Below are positions 18,702-27,500 of a DNA stretch of 64,000 bases, in pieces; the first letter of the stretch is position 1; each line of letters opens with the position of its first letter. Where the stretch lies: NCBI GenBank assembly GCA_020851035.1, contig JADZDM010000021.1:248001-312000 (forward strand), written 5' to 3'. The translations under genes were made by a program, and so were the position numbers. Under the pieces are notes generated by a model that worked only from the letters and a program-made list of their open reading frames with translations, ran no database searches and had not been told where the DNA came from. This stretch comes from Gemmatimonadaceae bacterium (GTDB taxonomy: Bacteria; Gemmatimonadota; Gemmatimonadetes; Gemmatimonadales; Gemmatimonadaceae).

Positions 18702-19492
18702 CGCGCGCCCGCACCACCGCCGCCAGCACCGCCACCACCGACGCGCCGCAGGCGTCGGCGTCGCGCCGGTTTCCGGAGTGGGTGGCCGAGCGCCAGACGC
18801 AGGACGGCACGCGGCGCAAGGGTGAGCGCACCCGCGATCGCATCCGGCTCGCCACCGTGCAGCTCCTCGACGAAGTGGGGTATCGCGACCTGACCGTGGC
18901 CGAGATCTGCGCGCGGGCCGACGTCACCGCGCCGGTGCTGTACCTCTACTTCGAGAACAAGCAGGCACTGATGACCGACGTGCTGCGCGAGTTCCTCGAC
19001 GACTTCCTCGCCCGTGGCGAGGTGGCGACTGCCGCCACCGCATTCGAGTCGATCCACTCCGCCAACCGCACCTGGATCGCGCTCGCCCGGGAGAACGCCG
19101 GCTTGATGCGCTGCCTGCTGCAGCTCTCCGACGACGTGCCGGAGTTCGCCGCCCTGTTCGCCAACGCCAGCGATGCGTGGTACCGCCGCATCGCGCGCAA
19201 CGTGGTGCGCCGCTTCCCGAGCGCCGCCACCGAGGAAGCGGGCATCCACCTCATCGCCCATGCGATGGGCGCGATGATGGACGAGGTCACGCGCAAGCTC
19301 TTCTCGGGCAACGACCCGCACCTGCAGGCCCTGGTGGCCACGGTGGCCCCCACCGACGACGACCTGGCGCGGTTCCTGAGCCTGATCTGGCACCGCGCGC
19401 TGTACGCCGCCGACCCCGAGCCGGGCGCCGCACCGCCGGTGGCACCACGGCTGGCGGCCGCCGCCCGTCGCGCCGCACGACGCGCCCCGTAA
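18698..19492 (+). CDS. TetR/AcrR family transcriptional regulator
   Basis: 264 residues. After a Thr/Ala-rich leader, the TetR helix-turn-helix domain spans about residues 42-90 (TRDRIRLATVQLLDE, then LTVAEICARADVTAPVLYLY and FENKQALM). The remainder is the ligand/dimer domain with no close match recognised. It lies inside the MaoC-MFS-ligase operon, so it most likely senses the pathway's substrate or a CoA ester and represses the operon. A candidate operator dyad lies at 16839-16853. The C-terminal tail is Ala/Arg-rich and probably disordered. Confidence 0.88.
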   Translation: MTRARTTAASTATTDAPQASASRRFPEWVAERQTQDGTRRKGERTRDRIRLATVQLLDEVGYRDLTVAEICARADVTAPVLYLYFENKQALMTDVLREFLDDFLARGEVATAATAFESIHSANRTWIALARENAGLMRCLLQLSDDVPEFAALFANASDAWYRRIARNVVRRFPSAATEEAGIHLIAHAMGAMMDEVTRKLFSGNDPHLQALVATVAPTDDDLARFLSLIWHRALYAADPEPGAAPPVAPRLAAAARRAARRAP

Positions 19493-19511
19493 CCGGCGCG
19501 AGCGACACGAC

Positions 19512-20963
19512 ATGCCGGCGATCCCGCTGCTCGCCCACCTCACGGCGTGGGCGGAACGCGCCCCCGGCGATCCGGCGGCGCAGCAGGGTGACGAGGTGTG
19601 GTCGACAGGGGAATTGCTGCGCCAGGCCGATGTCACCGCCCACCTCCTGCAGCGGCACGGCGTGCGGGCCGGCGACCGCGTGGCGTGGCACGGCGGTTCG
19701 TCGCTCGACTTCGCGGCCGTGCTGCTCGCCACCTGGCGGCTGGATGCCACCTACGTCGGCATCAACCCGCGCTACACCGATCGCGAGGTGCGGGACGTGC
19801 TCGCGCGCACGTCACCCGCGGTGGTGCTCACGCCGTCGTCGCTGCGTGACGCACGGCGCCGCACCGATGCTGCCGCCCTGCCGGCCGCGCTGCCCGAGCC
19901 GCGTGGCGACCGCCCCGCCCTGCTGGTGTTCACCACCGGCTCCACCGGACGACCGAAGGTGGCCGTGCTGCCGCACCGCGGCATCGCCGCCGCCTCGGCC
20001 ACGCAGGCGGCCGCGATGCGCAGCCACGCGCGCCGCACCATCAACGCCCTCCCCGCCAACCACATCGGCGGCATCGTGAACATCACCACCGCCACTTGGT
20101 GGGCACACGAGACGGTGGACTTCGTCCCCGTCTTCTCACCGGCGGCGATCATCGAGCGCCTGAACGCGACGTCCGACGTGCGGCTGGCGGCGGTGCCGAT
20201 GCTGTTCCAGCGCTGCCTCGAGGCACCGGACTTCGCCGCCGCCGCGCGCGGGCGGCTGGTGCACGCCCTCTCCGGCGGTGCGCCACTGCCGGCCACGGTG
20301 TGCGAGCGGCTGCGCGCACTCGACGTGACCGTGCAGGGCATGTACGGCCAGAGCGAGGTGTGCGGGTCGGTGTGCTTCACCGGGCTGCAGGACGACACCG
20401 CCACCACCTGCGACACGGTGGGATGGCCGGTCCCCGGCATGGAGCTGCGCCTCGGGCCACTCGACGGCAGCGCGGGCGCGGGAGACGAGGGCGAGGTGCA
20501 GGTGCGCGGGGCGCAGCTGTTCACGCACTACCTCGACGATCCCGGTGCCACCCGCGCCGCCGTCACCGCCGACGGCTGGCTGCGCACCGGTGACCTCGGC
20601 GCGCGCCGGCCCGACGGGGCGCTGCGGCTCACGGGACGCCTGAAGGAGCTGATCAACACCGGCGGGCACAAGGTGATGCCGGGCGAGGTGGAGCGGGTGC
20701 TGATGGCGCATCCGCAGGTGGCTACGGCGGTGGTGCTAGGCACACCCGACGCGGCGTTCGGCGAGACGGTGGCGGCGGCCATCGTCACGCGCGACGGCCG
20801 CAGCGCAGAGTGGCCCGTGCTCGAACGCTGGTGCCGCGACCAGCTCGCGAACTACAAGGTCCCGAAACGCTGGATGCAGGTGGATGCCCTGCCGCTCCTC
20901 GGCGTGGGCAAGGTCGACCGACAGGCGCTCACGGCGCAGCTCACCGCCAACACCCATGACTGA
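19512..20963 (+). CDS. AMP-dependent acyl-CoA synthetase/ligase
   Basis: 483 residues, ANL superfamily (PF00501). The P-loop-like A3 motif TTGSTGRPK is at residues 141-149, followed by the adenine-site region GMYGQSEVCGSVCF, the hinge segment GWLRTGDLGARR, and the C-terminal GKVDRQAL lysine. It activates a carboxylic acid to acyl-AMP and then acyl-CoA in the cytosol. It is slightly shorter than most fatty or aryl acyl-CoA synthetases. The gene follows TetR by 19 nt and overlaps the dimethylformamidase-like gene by 8 nt, so acid made by that hydrolase may be its substrate (inference). Confidence 0.9.
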   Translation: MPAIPLLAHLTAWAERAPGDPAAQQGDEVWSTGELLRQADVTAHLLQRHGVRAGDRVAWHGGSSLDFAAVLLATWRLDATYVGINPRYTDREVRDVLARTSPAVVLTPSSLRDARRRTDAAALPAALPEPRGDRPALLVFTTGSTGRPKVAVLPHRGIAAASATQAAAMRSHARRTINALPANHIGGIVNITTATWWAHETVDFVPVFSPAAIIERLNATSDVRLAAVPMLFQRCLEAPDFAAAARGRLVHALSGGAPLPATVCERLRALDVTVQGMYGQSEVCGSVCFTGLQDDTATTCDTVGWPVPGMELRLGPLDGSAGAGDEGEVQVRGAQLFTHYLDDPGATRAAVTADGWLRTGDLGARRPDGALRLTGRLKELINTGGHKVMPGEVERVLMAHPQVATAVVLGTPDAAFGETVAAAIVTRDGRSAEWPVLERWCRDQLANYKVPKRWMQVDALPLLGVGKVDRQALTAQLTANTHD

Positions 20964-23106
20964 GATCATCGGATACCTGGACCACTGGAGCGTGCGCGCC
21001 GGCGACACGATCACGGCCTTCGTGCACTCGGACCCGTCCCGCGAGGTGACGGCCGACATCGTCGAGCTGACGCGGTTCTCCGGCCACTACGCCACCGGGC
21101 CGGCCGTCGCGGGCACGCCGTCGGCACGCGTCACCGCCGCGCCACAGCACACGGCGATCGGCTCGTTCGCGCGTGCGCCCATCCCGGCCCTCGCCGGCCC
21201 GGCCGGGTGCACGCTGTCGCTGCTCGTGCGGCCCACCTTTGCGCATGCCGGCACCATCGTCGCGATCGCCGGCGATGGTGGTGCGCGGGCGGCGCTGCAG
21301 TGGAACGGCGTGGACGAGGTGCGGCTGCTGGATGCCGATGGTGTGACGCGATGCGTGGCACCGCTGGTCCTCGCCCGCTGGAGCAGTGTGGTGCTCGTGG
21401 TGCAGCGCGACGGCTGCACGCTGACCACCTCCGCACACCGCCGCCGGACGGCCACGGCGCACACCGCGCGCACGCCGTGGGTGCCGCAACTGGATGCCGC
21501 GACCACGCTGTGGCTGGCGGCGGCGCCGGATGTGCACGGCCGGGCCGCCGGCCATTTCGATGGGCTGGTGGATGCCCCCGCCGTCCACCGGACCGCGCTG
21601 TCCGCAGGAGAAGCGCAGGCACTCCACGCGACACCCGGGGCACACGCGGCGGCGCATCCCGCACTGGTGGCCGCCTGGGATGCCTCCCGCGAGTGTGCCA
21701 GCGACCGGCTGGTGGACGTGGGACCGCTGGCGCTGCACGGCACGCTGTTCCAGGGACCCACGCGCCTCGTGCCCGGCGCCTTCTGGACGGCCGGCGTGCT
21801 GGATCCCGCGCGTGATCCGGCGGGGTTCGCCGCCGTGCACTTCCACCAGGACGACCTCCGCGACGCGGGGTGGGGGCCCACCGTCAGACTCACGCTTCCC
21901 GCCACGCTGGCGTCGGGCGTGTACGGGCTGCGCGTGCGGTGCCGCACCAGCGACGACCTGGACGTGATCCCGTTCTGGGTGCGCGCGCCATCGGCGGCGG
22001 CGGCACGCGCACTCGCGTACCTCGCCCCCACGTACACCTACCTGGCGTACGGCAACGCGCCCAATGCCATGCTCGGCCCGCCGTACTGGGGGGCGGATCA
22101 CCCGAGCGAGCACCAGCGCAAGGCGCACCGCGAGTTCGGGCCATCACTCTACAGCCGGCATCCGGACCATTCCGGCGTGTCGCTCGTGTCGCGGCACCGC
22201 CCCATCCTCACCATCCGGCCCGGCGTGCGCCCGTGGGGCTTCGAGTCGGACCGGCTGCTCACCGACTGGCTGCAGCGCCACGCCTACGACTTCGACGTGC
22301 TCACCGACGAGGACGTGGATGCCGAGGGGCTCGCGGCGCTCGCGGCCCATCGCGTGATCGTCACGGGCAACCATCCCGAGTACTGGTCGGCGCGGATGCT
22401 CGATGCGCTGGAGGAGTGGCTGCAGCAGGGGGGCCGGTTGCTCTACACCGGCGGCAACGGGTTCTACTGGAAGATCAGCAGCCTGGCGTCGCTGCCGGGC
22501 GTGATCGAGTGCCGACGGGCGGAAGGGGGCACGCGACCGTGGATCGCGGAGCCCGGGTGCACGCACCACCAGCTGGATGGTGCGCCCGGCGGGTTGTGGC
22601 GCCGGCTGGGGCGGCCGCCGCAGGGTGTGGTGGGGGTGGGTTTCGCGGGGCAGGGGTTCGAGCGGTCGGCGCCGTACCGGGTGCGGCCGGAGGCGCGCGC
22701 CGGGTGGACGGCGTTCGCGCTGCAGGGCGTCGAGGGTGAGCAGATCGGCACCAGCGGCCGGTTCGGCGGCGGCGCGGCCGGCCAGGAGATCGACCGCCAC
22801 GACCTGCGACTCGGCTCGCCGCGCGAGTCGGTCGTGCTGGCGTCGTCCCAGGGGCTGCACGATGCCGTGACGTTGCGCACGCTCGAGGAGCTGCTGTCCC
22901 ACGAGCCCTACGCGCCGGACCCCAAGGTGCGGGCGGATGTGACGCTGGTCCCAGTGGACGGGGGCGGCATGGTGTTCACCACCGGCTCGATGGCGTGGGT
23001 GGGGGCGCTGGACGATGCAGGGGTGTCGCAGGTGATGCGGAACGTGCTGGACCGGTTCCTGGATCCGGCGGCGCTCGTGGCGGGGGTGGGGGCAGCGGAC
23101 GGCTAG
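20956..23106 (+). CDS. N,N-dimethylformamidase large (beta) subunit-like protein
   Basis: 716 residues. The opening GYLDHWSVRAGDTITAFVHS, a LamG/concanavalin-like middle (about 60-290) and the C-terminal catalytic part match the DMFase beta-subunit family. Members form a mononuclear iron site from two tyrosines and a glutamate. Candidates here are Tyr360/362 (PTYTYLAYGN), Tyr399 (SLYSRH) and Glu475 in GNHPEYWS; the spacing is roughly that of the known enzyme. The reaction would be hydrolysis of a small N-alkyl amide or related bond. No small alpha-subunit gene is seen nearby. No signal peptide. Last gene of the MaoC operon; family assignment is fairly sure, substrate unknown. Confidence 0.8.
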   Translation: MTEIIGYLDHWSVRAGDTITAFVHSDPSREVTADIVELTRFSGHYATGPAVAGTPSARVTAAPQHTAIGSFARAPIPALAGPAGCTLSLLVRPTFAHAGTIVAIAGDGGARAALQWNGVDEVRLLDADGVTRCVAPLVLARWSSVVLVVQRDGCTLTTSAHRRRTATAHTARTPWVPQLDAATTLWLAAAPDVHGRAAGHFDGLVDAPAVHRTALSAGEAQALHATPGAHAAAHPALVAAWDASRECASDRLVDVGPLALHGTLFQGPTRLVPGAFWTAGVLDPARDPAGFAAVHFHQDDLRDAGWGPTVRLTLPATLASGVYGLRVRCRTSDDLDVIPFWVRAPSAAAARALAYLAPTYTYLAYGNAPNAMLGPPYWGADHPSEHQRKAHREFGPSLYSRHPDHSGVSLVSRHRPILTIRPGVRPWGFESDRLLTDWLQRHAYDFDVLTDEDVDAEGLAALAAHRVIVTGNHPEYWSARMLDALEEWLQQGGRLLYTGGNGFYWKISSLASLPGVIECRRAEGGTRPWIAEPGCTHHQLDGAPGGLWRRLGRPPQGVVGVGFAGQGFERSAPYRVRPEARAGWTAFALQGVEGEQIGTSGRFGGGAAGQEIDRHDLRLGSPRESVVLASSQGLHDAVTLRTLEELLSHEPYAPDPKVRADVTLVPVDGGGMVFTTGSMAWVGALDDAGVSQVMRNVLDRFLDPAALVAGVGAADG

Positions 23107-23123
23107 GAATTCAGCGAGAAATT

Positions 23124-23251
23124 CGGTGACAGTGCACTCATTTCCGGGAAATCCGGTGACAGTGCACTCAGGGAAATCCGGTGACAGTGCACTCATTGGA
23201 AATGCGGTGACAGTGCACTCATTTCCGGGAAACTCGGTGACAGTGCACTCA
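23124..23251. repeat. five copies of a 17-bp repeat CGGTGACAGTGCACTCA
   Basis: Identical 17-mers at 23124-23140, 23154-23170, 23179-23195, 23205-23221 and 23235-23251, spaced 25-30 bp. Each contains the palindrome AGTGCACT. Spacers are 8-13 nt and share GGAAA; two carry the palindrome TTTCCGGGAAA. The array lies between the converging DMFase-like and PepSY genes. It may be a remnant transposon end with multiple transposase sites (as in IS21-type ends) or a protein-binding array. It is too short and regular in spacer content to be a CRISPR. Confidence 0.85.
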
Positions 23252-23254
23252 TAG

Positions 23255-23277
23255 CCCGGGTCGTGTTCCGACCCGGG
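23255..23277. terminator. 9-bp GC hairpin between convergent genes
   Basis: CCCGGGTCG (23255-23263) pairs perfectly with CGACCCGGG (23269-23277) around a 5-nt loop. It lies just past the 17-bp repeat array and 17 bp before the 3' end of the PepSY gene. It could end transcripts from both sides. Confidence 0.6.
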
Positions 23278-23293
23278 GCGCTGCCGCCCACCC

Positions 23294-23953
23294 TCACGCC
23301 GCCATCATCCCCAGCACCACCACGATCAGCGATCCCGCCAGCAGCGCCAGCAGCCCCGGCACCCGGACCTTCTTCAGGTAGAAGAGCAACCCGAACCCCG
23401 CCAGGGAGAGCAGCACCAGGAACACGCCCACGGCATCGATGAGCCAGGCCCACACGGTCCCCGCGTCACGCCCGCGATGCAGGTCGTTCAGCACGCCGAT
23501 CGCCCCCTGCGACGACACCGTCAGCTCGTATGTGCCGCGCGACAGGTCGATGAAGGTCGCCGCCGTGTAGCCCGGCGCGCGGAACGTCAGCGCCCCCTGC
23601 CGATCATCCTCCGTGCGATCCGCCACCGTGCCGTGTACGCCATGCGTGGTACGCAGGAACTCCGACACCAGCAGCCAGTCGGTGCCCTTCGCCGTGTGCC
23701 ACGTGGCCGGCAGCGTGCCCTTCAGCGTCTCCGTGCGCTCCGTCGCAAGCCAGTCGGGATGGTTGAGCGTCACCCCGGTGACCGCGAAGAACAGCACGAT
23801 CACGAGGTTCACCAGCGACACGTACACGTGCAGCCAATGCAGCACGCCGCGCAGCCGCAGCCGCACGGCGCGCCGCCGACCGATCACCCGCGCCGACCGC
23901 TCCACCACCGCCGCGCCGGCCGCAGGTCTATCGCCGGCGACGGTACTCGACAT
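23294..23953 (-). CDS. PepSY-associated transmembrane protein
   Basis: 219 residues. An N-terminal helix begins LHWLHVYVSLVNLVIVLFF and is typical of PepSY-TM proteins (heme-type His in LHWLH). A periplasmic PepSY-like segment with NDLHRGRDAG and two C-terminal helices complete it. It is expected in the inner membrane, passing electrons across it to or from an extracytoplasmic flavin domain. The start overlaps the DUF2271 gene by 26 nt. It is last gene of the ApbE-DUF2271-PepSY operon, a combination known from extracytosolic flavinylation systems. Confidence 0.85.
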   Translation of the reverse strand: MSSTVAGDRPAAGAAVVERSARVIGRRRAVRLRLRGVLHWLHVYVSLVNLVIVLFFAVTGVTLNHPDWLATERTETLKGTLPATWHTAKGTDWLLVSEFLRTTHGVHGTVADRTEDDRQGALTFRAPGYTAATFIDLSRGTYELTVSSQGAIGVLNDLHRGRDAGTVWAWLIDAVGVFLVLLSLAGFGLLFYLKKVRVPGLLALLAGSLIVVVLGMMAA

Positions 23954-24545
23954 GCGCCCTCCGGATCTCCTCGTTGGTGCCGAGATCGGCCGCCACCGGG
24001 CGCGCGCCGAGCGCCAGCTCCTGCTGCATCACGCCGTAGCCGCCATGCTCGCGCGAGGCCTCGATGTACACGCGGTACGTGCCCTGCAGCACGGGCTGGC
24101 CGCGATCGTCGCGCCCGTTCCAGGTCACGCTGTACTGGCCGGGCAGCCGCGTGGCGCTCGACGTGGTGGCGATCAGGTCCTGGCTCGCGCCATCCACCCC
24201 CGACATCCACCGCCGCAGCTCGCGGATGTAGCGCGGCCCGCGCCCGGTGGTGTTCACCCAGAGACTCAGCGTGCGCACCGGCCGGCCGGTGGCATCCTCC
24301 ACCCACACGGCCACGTACGGCCGGTGGTAGCGAGCGCCCTCCTGCGGCGCGATCTCGAGATCCACCGCCAGCTCGAAGCGGTCGTCCCACACCGGACCGG
24401 CATCACCGGCGCCCCCAACCCGGCCCCGACGGAATGCCGAGAGGCCGGTGGCCGCGAGCAGCAGCCCGGAGAGCTGCACGAGCATCCCGCGACGGCCGAC
24501 GGGCGCCTGCGACAGGAGGTGACGCGAGTGCGTGGCATCGGACAT
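23928..24545 (-). CDS. DUF2271 domain protein, candidate flavinylated partner
   Basis: 205 residues. The N-terminal QAPVGRRGMLVQLSG with its hydrophobic stretch is a Tat-like or membrane-anchoring signal. The DUF2271 domain follows: YVAVWVEDATGRPVRTL, the RYIREL segment, and GQYSVTWNGRDDRGQPV. The region around residues 129-132 (SSAT, before RLPG) aligns with where DUF2271 relatives carry an SGAT-like ApbE flavinylation motif, making Thr132 a candidate FMN attachment site (inference). GGGAG-type ribosome site 6 nt before the ATG. It lies between apbE (2-nt gap) and the PepSY gene. Confidence 0.82.
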   Translation of the reverse strand: MSDATHSRHLLSQAPVGRRGMLVQLSGLLLAATGLSAFRRGRVGGAGDAGPVWDDRFELAVDLEIAPQEGARYHRPYVAVWVEDATGRPVRTLSLWVNTTGRGPRYIRELRRWMSGVDGASQDLIATTSSATRLPGQYSVTWNGRDDRGQPVLQGTYRVYIEASREHGGYGVMQQELALGARPVAADLGTNEEIRRAHVEYRRRR

Positions 24546-24547
24546 GG

Positions 24548-25570
24548 TCAGCTCCCGTGCGTCGTGGCGGTCGCGTGCAGCGGCGTGGCCGCAGCATCCC
24601 AGGTGGCGTTCGTGATCCGGCGCCCGTCGTGCGTGACGAGCAGGCACCCGATGGCCGGCAGCGTGTCCGCGAGGGCCAGGCTCTCGCGTGGTGACATCAC
24701 GCTGAAGGCGGTGGAGAGGGCGTCGGCCGTGGCGCAGTTGGGCGCCAGCACCGAGGCGCTGGCGATGTGTTCCGCCGGCTGGCCGGTGCGCGGGTCCACG
24801 ATGTGCGACACGCGACGCCCGTTGGTGACGAAGCCGCGCCGGTAGCCGCCGCTGGTGGCCAGCGCCGCGTTGTGCAGCCGCACCACCGCGATCGGTGGGG
24901 CGTTCTCTGCCGGCGCGTGCGGATCGGCGATGCCCACCGACATGGTGTCGTCACCGCAGTGCTGGATGTCGCCGCCGATGTTGAGCAGCACGCTCCCCAC
25001 GCCGGCCACGTCACGCGCCCGGGCCGCCGCACGCGCCACGATGTACCCCTTGGCGATGGCATCCAGCGAGATCGCGAGCGGCGTGCGGCGACGCGCCGTG
25101 CCGCGCGCCACGTCCAGGCTCCAGCGCGGGACGTGCATCGCGGACAGCAGCGTGGTGAACGTCTCCTCGTCCAGCGCGCAGTCGGCGTGGTCGCGGAGCA
25201 CCGTGATCACGGCCTGTGCCGCCGGATCGAAGGCGCCGCCGGTGAGCACGCGCCACTGCTCACTGGCCCGCAGCACCTCCACCAGCTCCGGCGACACGCA
25301 GACATCGCAGTCGCGCGTCATGAGCCAGCAGGCCAGCTCGCTGGTGCCCGACCACGCGCTCAGGATCGGCTCCAGCCGGTCCACCTCGGCCAGCGCCGCC
25401 GACTCGGCGCGCTGTGCCGCGCGATAGCTGGCGGCCGTCACCTGCAGCTCGAACGAGGTACCGAGCACCTGCTCGTAGTGGAAGGTGTGGTGCTGGCGGC
25501 GCGAGGCCGACCGGAGCGCCGGCCAGGCGCGCAGGGCCAGGCCGAGTCGGCTGTCCATGAGACTGAGCAT
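24548..25570 (-). CDS. apbE: FAD:protein FMN transferase (ApbE family)
   Basis: 340 residues. ApbE hallmarks are TSFELQV near the N-terminus, a SLDAIAKGYIV segment, VLLNIGGDIQHCG, and the C-terminal RRVSHIVDPRTGQPAEH with the metal-binding threonine/aspartate region. The enzyme moves FMN from FAD onto a threonine or serine of exported proteins, using Mg2+. Here there is no obvious cleavable signal in the chosen frame; the start at MLSLMDSR has only a weak ribosome site. Its likely client is the DUF2271 protein encoded 2 nt downstream. It is a little shorter than classic lipoprotein ApbE. Confidence 0.9.
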   Translation of the reverse strand: MLSLMDSRLGLALRAWPALRSASRRQHHTFHYEQVLGTSFELQVTAASYRAAQRAESAALAEVDRLEPILSAWSGTSELACWLMTRDCDVCVSPELVEVLRASEQWRVLTGGAFDPAAQAVITVLRDHADCALDEETFTTLLSAMHVPRWSLDVARGTARRRTPLAISLDAIAKGYIVARAAARARDVAGVGSVLLNIGGDIQHCGDDTMSVGIADPHAPAENAPPIAVVRLHNAALATSGGYRRGFVTNGRRVSHIVDPRTGQPAEHIASASVLAPNCATADALSTAFSVMSPRESLALADTLPAIGCLLVTHDGRRITNATWDAAATPLHATATTHGS

Positions 25571-25816
25571 GATCCGAATCCGTTGAGGCCCGCGATGCTG
25601 CGGGCGGCGGTCGATCCGTGGCACACCTCCACCTGGATTGCACCCACAGGCGACCGGTGACACGTCCGTTCCCTGATTCGTACAGCGGGCGCTCGGCGGG
25701 CGTTGGCGACTGGACGGTGTGACGCGGTGCTCGAGCGGCCTGAAGGCGGGCACACTCCACCCCGTCGCCTGACACGGAGGGTCGGATGCCGCCCCGCGCC
25801 TGAGTCGACCCGTGGC
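25571..25816. other. intergenic region, promoter side of the apbE operon
   Basis: 246 bp between apbE (reading left) and the 3' end of the glycosidase gene. It has a short hairpin GCCCGC/GCGGGC near 25588-25605 that could end the glycosidase transcript or lie in the apbE leader. No gene is supported and no clear promoter boxes were found. Confidence 0.4.
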
Positions 25817-27334
25817 TCAGCGCCCGACGGAGACGCGCCCGGTGGTGCCCGGCGCGACGACCACCCGTGCCACACTCACCTCACGTCCCGCCGGCAGCAG
25901 CATGGTCGTGGCCTTCACGCTGGCACCATTCACCTGCAGCGTGGTGTGACGCCCTGCGAACGCCGCCTGCCAGACCAGCGCCGGCCCGCGATGGTTGGTG
26001 AAGGCGGTGGAGCGACGGCCCTCATGCCGCACCGTCACGTCGTTGCCACGCACGCCCAGGTGCTGCAGCTCCACGAACGAGGCTGCCGGCGGCAGCTGCG
26101 CAAGTGTCATGATGGCGGGATTGTCGAAGTAGCGCAGCAGCTCCGTCTCGTGGCCCGGTACGACAGGGTCGACACCGATGCCCATCACCCCGGTCACGAT
26201 CGCACCCACCACCGAGAAGCTCACCTCGGGATACTCGCGCCGCGCCCGCGACCCGGCGCTGAGTGACAGCAGCTCGGCGTACGCCTCGGTGGCGGCGCCG
26301 TAGCGGTACAGCACCTCCGGGTGATGCGATTGCTCCTCGATCGGGGCCGGCGGCGAGGTGCGGACCTGCTCCCGCAGCGCCTCCAGTGCACCGAGCGTCT
26401 GCGGCCCCTCTGCCGCCACCGGCCAGTACAACGCAGCCGAGTTCCACGCATTGGGCCCGCGATGCCCCAGCACCTGGCTGGTGGACAGGAAGTCATGGAA
26501 GGTGCGCGTGCGCTCGTCCCACCAGCGGCCGTTCACCAGCGCCTTCACCTCACCGGCCTTCGCCAGCCAGGTGCGCGCGCCGGCCAGGTCACCGCGCACC
26601 TCGCGGATGCGCGCGTAGGCCGCGAATCCCGCGTATTGTGCGGCCAGCAGGTCCAGGCCCACGGTGAAGTCGTCCGTCTCCTCGTTGTAGCCGGGAATGC
26701 CGCGGTTGCCGCTGAAGCGCGCGTCGGGGTCGTTCGCCGTGGGGGCGTTCATCATCCGCGGCCGTGTCATCACCGACTCCGGGCCCAGCTGCCACCGCGC
26801 CACGTACTCGGTGACCGTGCGGTCGTAGAAGTGCAGGAAGGCACCGTCGGTGACGTAGTCGCGGTTGCCCGACCAGAGGTACATGCGCCACGACGCGTCC
26901 AGCAGGTCGAAGTTGGCGGGGAGGTTGTACCAGAAGTCGCGATCGTTGCGGTAGTCGGCGTGCGCGGGCTGGCCGTGGCGATCGATCTCCCAGTAGCCCG
27001 CCCAGTCGCGTTCCGCGCTGATCGACGCGACGAAGCGCCCGAGCATGTTGCGCAGGTGCACCTGCATGCCGAGCGCGTGCGCGCCCACCGCCTGGTGCGC
27101 CACGTCGCGCATGCAGAACGCCGCGCGGCCCGGCAGTGCGGCCTCGAACCACGGCCCCACGGCATCACCGTCGACGGCGTAGGCGGTGGCCTGCGCCCGG
27201 GCCCAGGTGAACGCACCAACGAGGCGCGGGTCGTCGCTGCGGAGCGAGAGCGGCGAGGTGAAGCTGCGGGCCTGCGCCACGACGGCAGCGGACTGCAGCG
27301 CGAATGCGATGCCAAGAAAGAAAAGCCTGCGCAT
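25817..27334 (-). CDS. secreted six-hairpin (alpha/alpha)6 glycosidase-like protein
   Basis: 505 residues with a signal peptide MRRLFFLGI... cut near VAQA. The body reads as a six-hairpin glycosidase of the alpha-L-rhamnosidase/GH15-GH63-like superfamily: FCMRDVAHQAVGAHALGM, DFWYNLPANFDLLDASWRMY, NEETDDFTVGLDLLAAQY, and a late GPNAWNSAALYWPVAAEG repeat unit. Acidic residues in CMRDVAHQ and YNEETDD are candidate catalytic groups. A C-terminal beta-sandwich tail (about 420-505) resembles the sugar-binding module of such enzymes. The specific sugar is unknown. It seems to stand alone as a transcription unit. Confidence 0.75.
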   Translation of the reverse strand: MRRLFFLGIAFALQSAAVVAQARSFTSPLSLRSDDPRLVGAFTWARAQATAYAVDGDAVGPWFEAALPGRAAFCMRDVAHQAVGAHALGMQVHLRNMLGRFVASISAERDWAGYWEIDRHGQPAHADYRNDRDFWYNLPANFDLLDASWRMYLWSGNRDYVTDGAFLHFYDRTVTEYVARWQLGPESVMTRPRMMNAPTANDPDARFSGNRGIPGYNEETDDFTVGLDLLAAQYAGFAAYARIREVRGDLAGARTWLAKAGEVKALVNGRWWDERTRTFHDFLSTSQVLGHRGPNAWNSAALYWPVAAEGPQTLGALEALREQVRTSPPAPIEEQSHHPEVLYRYGAATEAYAELLSLSAGSRARREYPEVSFSVVGAIVTGVMGIGVDPVVPGHETELLRYFDNPAIMTLAQLPPAASFVELQHLGVRGNDVTVRHEGRRSTAFTNHRGPALVWQAAFAGRHTTLQVNGASVKATTMLLPAGREVSVARVVVAPGTTGRVSVGR

Positions 27335-27444
27335 GCCGGACGCTCCGGAGGAGTGGCGCACCGCCGGCACGGCCCGGGAGCCGTGTGGCGAGGATCCCCG
27401 CGAATGTGCGTGGGTGCACCGGGCGCCGCGAGCGGCGCGGCATG

Positions 27445-27475
27445 GCGCCGCCCCGGGACCTGACCGGGGCGGCGC
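27445..27475 (-). terminator. 12-bp GC hairpin 3' of the DUF4136 gene
   Basis: GCGCCGCCCCGG (27445-27456) pairs perfectly with CCGGGGCGGCGC (27464-27475) around a 7-nt loop. It lies 26 bp past the DUF4136 stop in that gene's reading direction. No T-run follows. Confidence 0.65.
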
Positions 27476-27500
27476 GATCAGCGCATCACCGGCGCCGACC

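Noticed and set aside
23124-23251. CRISPR array
   Set aside because: Repeats are 17 bp, spacers only 8-13 nt and similar to one another, and no cas genes are near.
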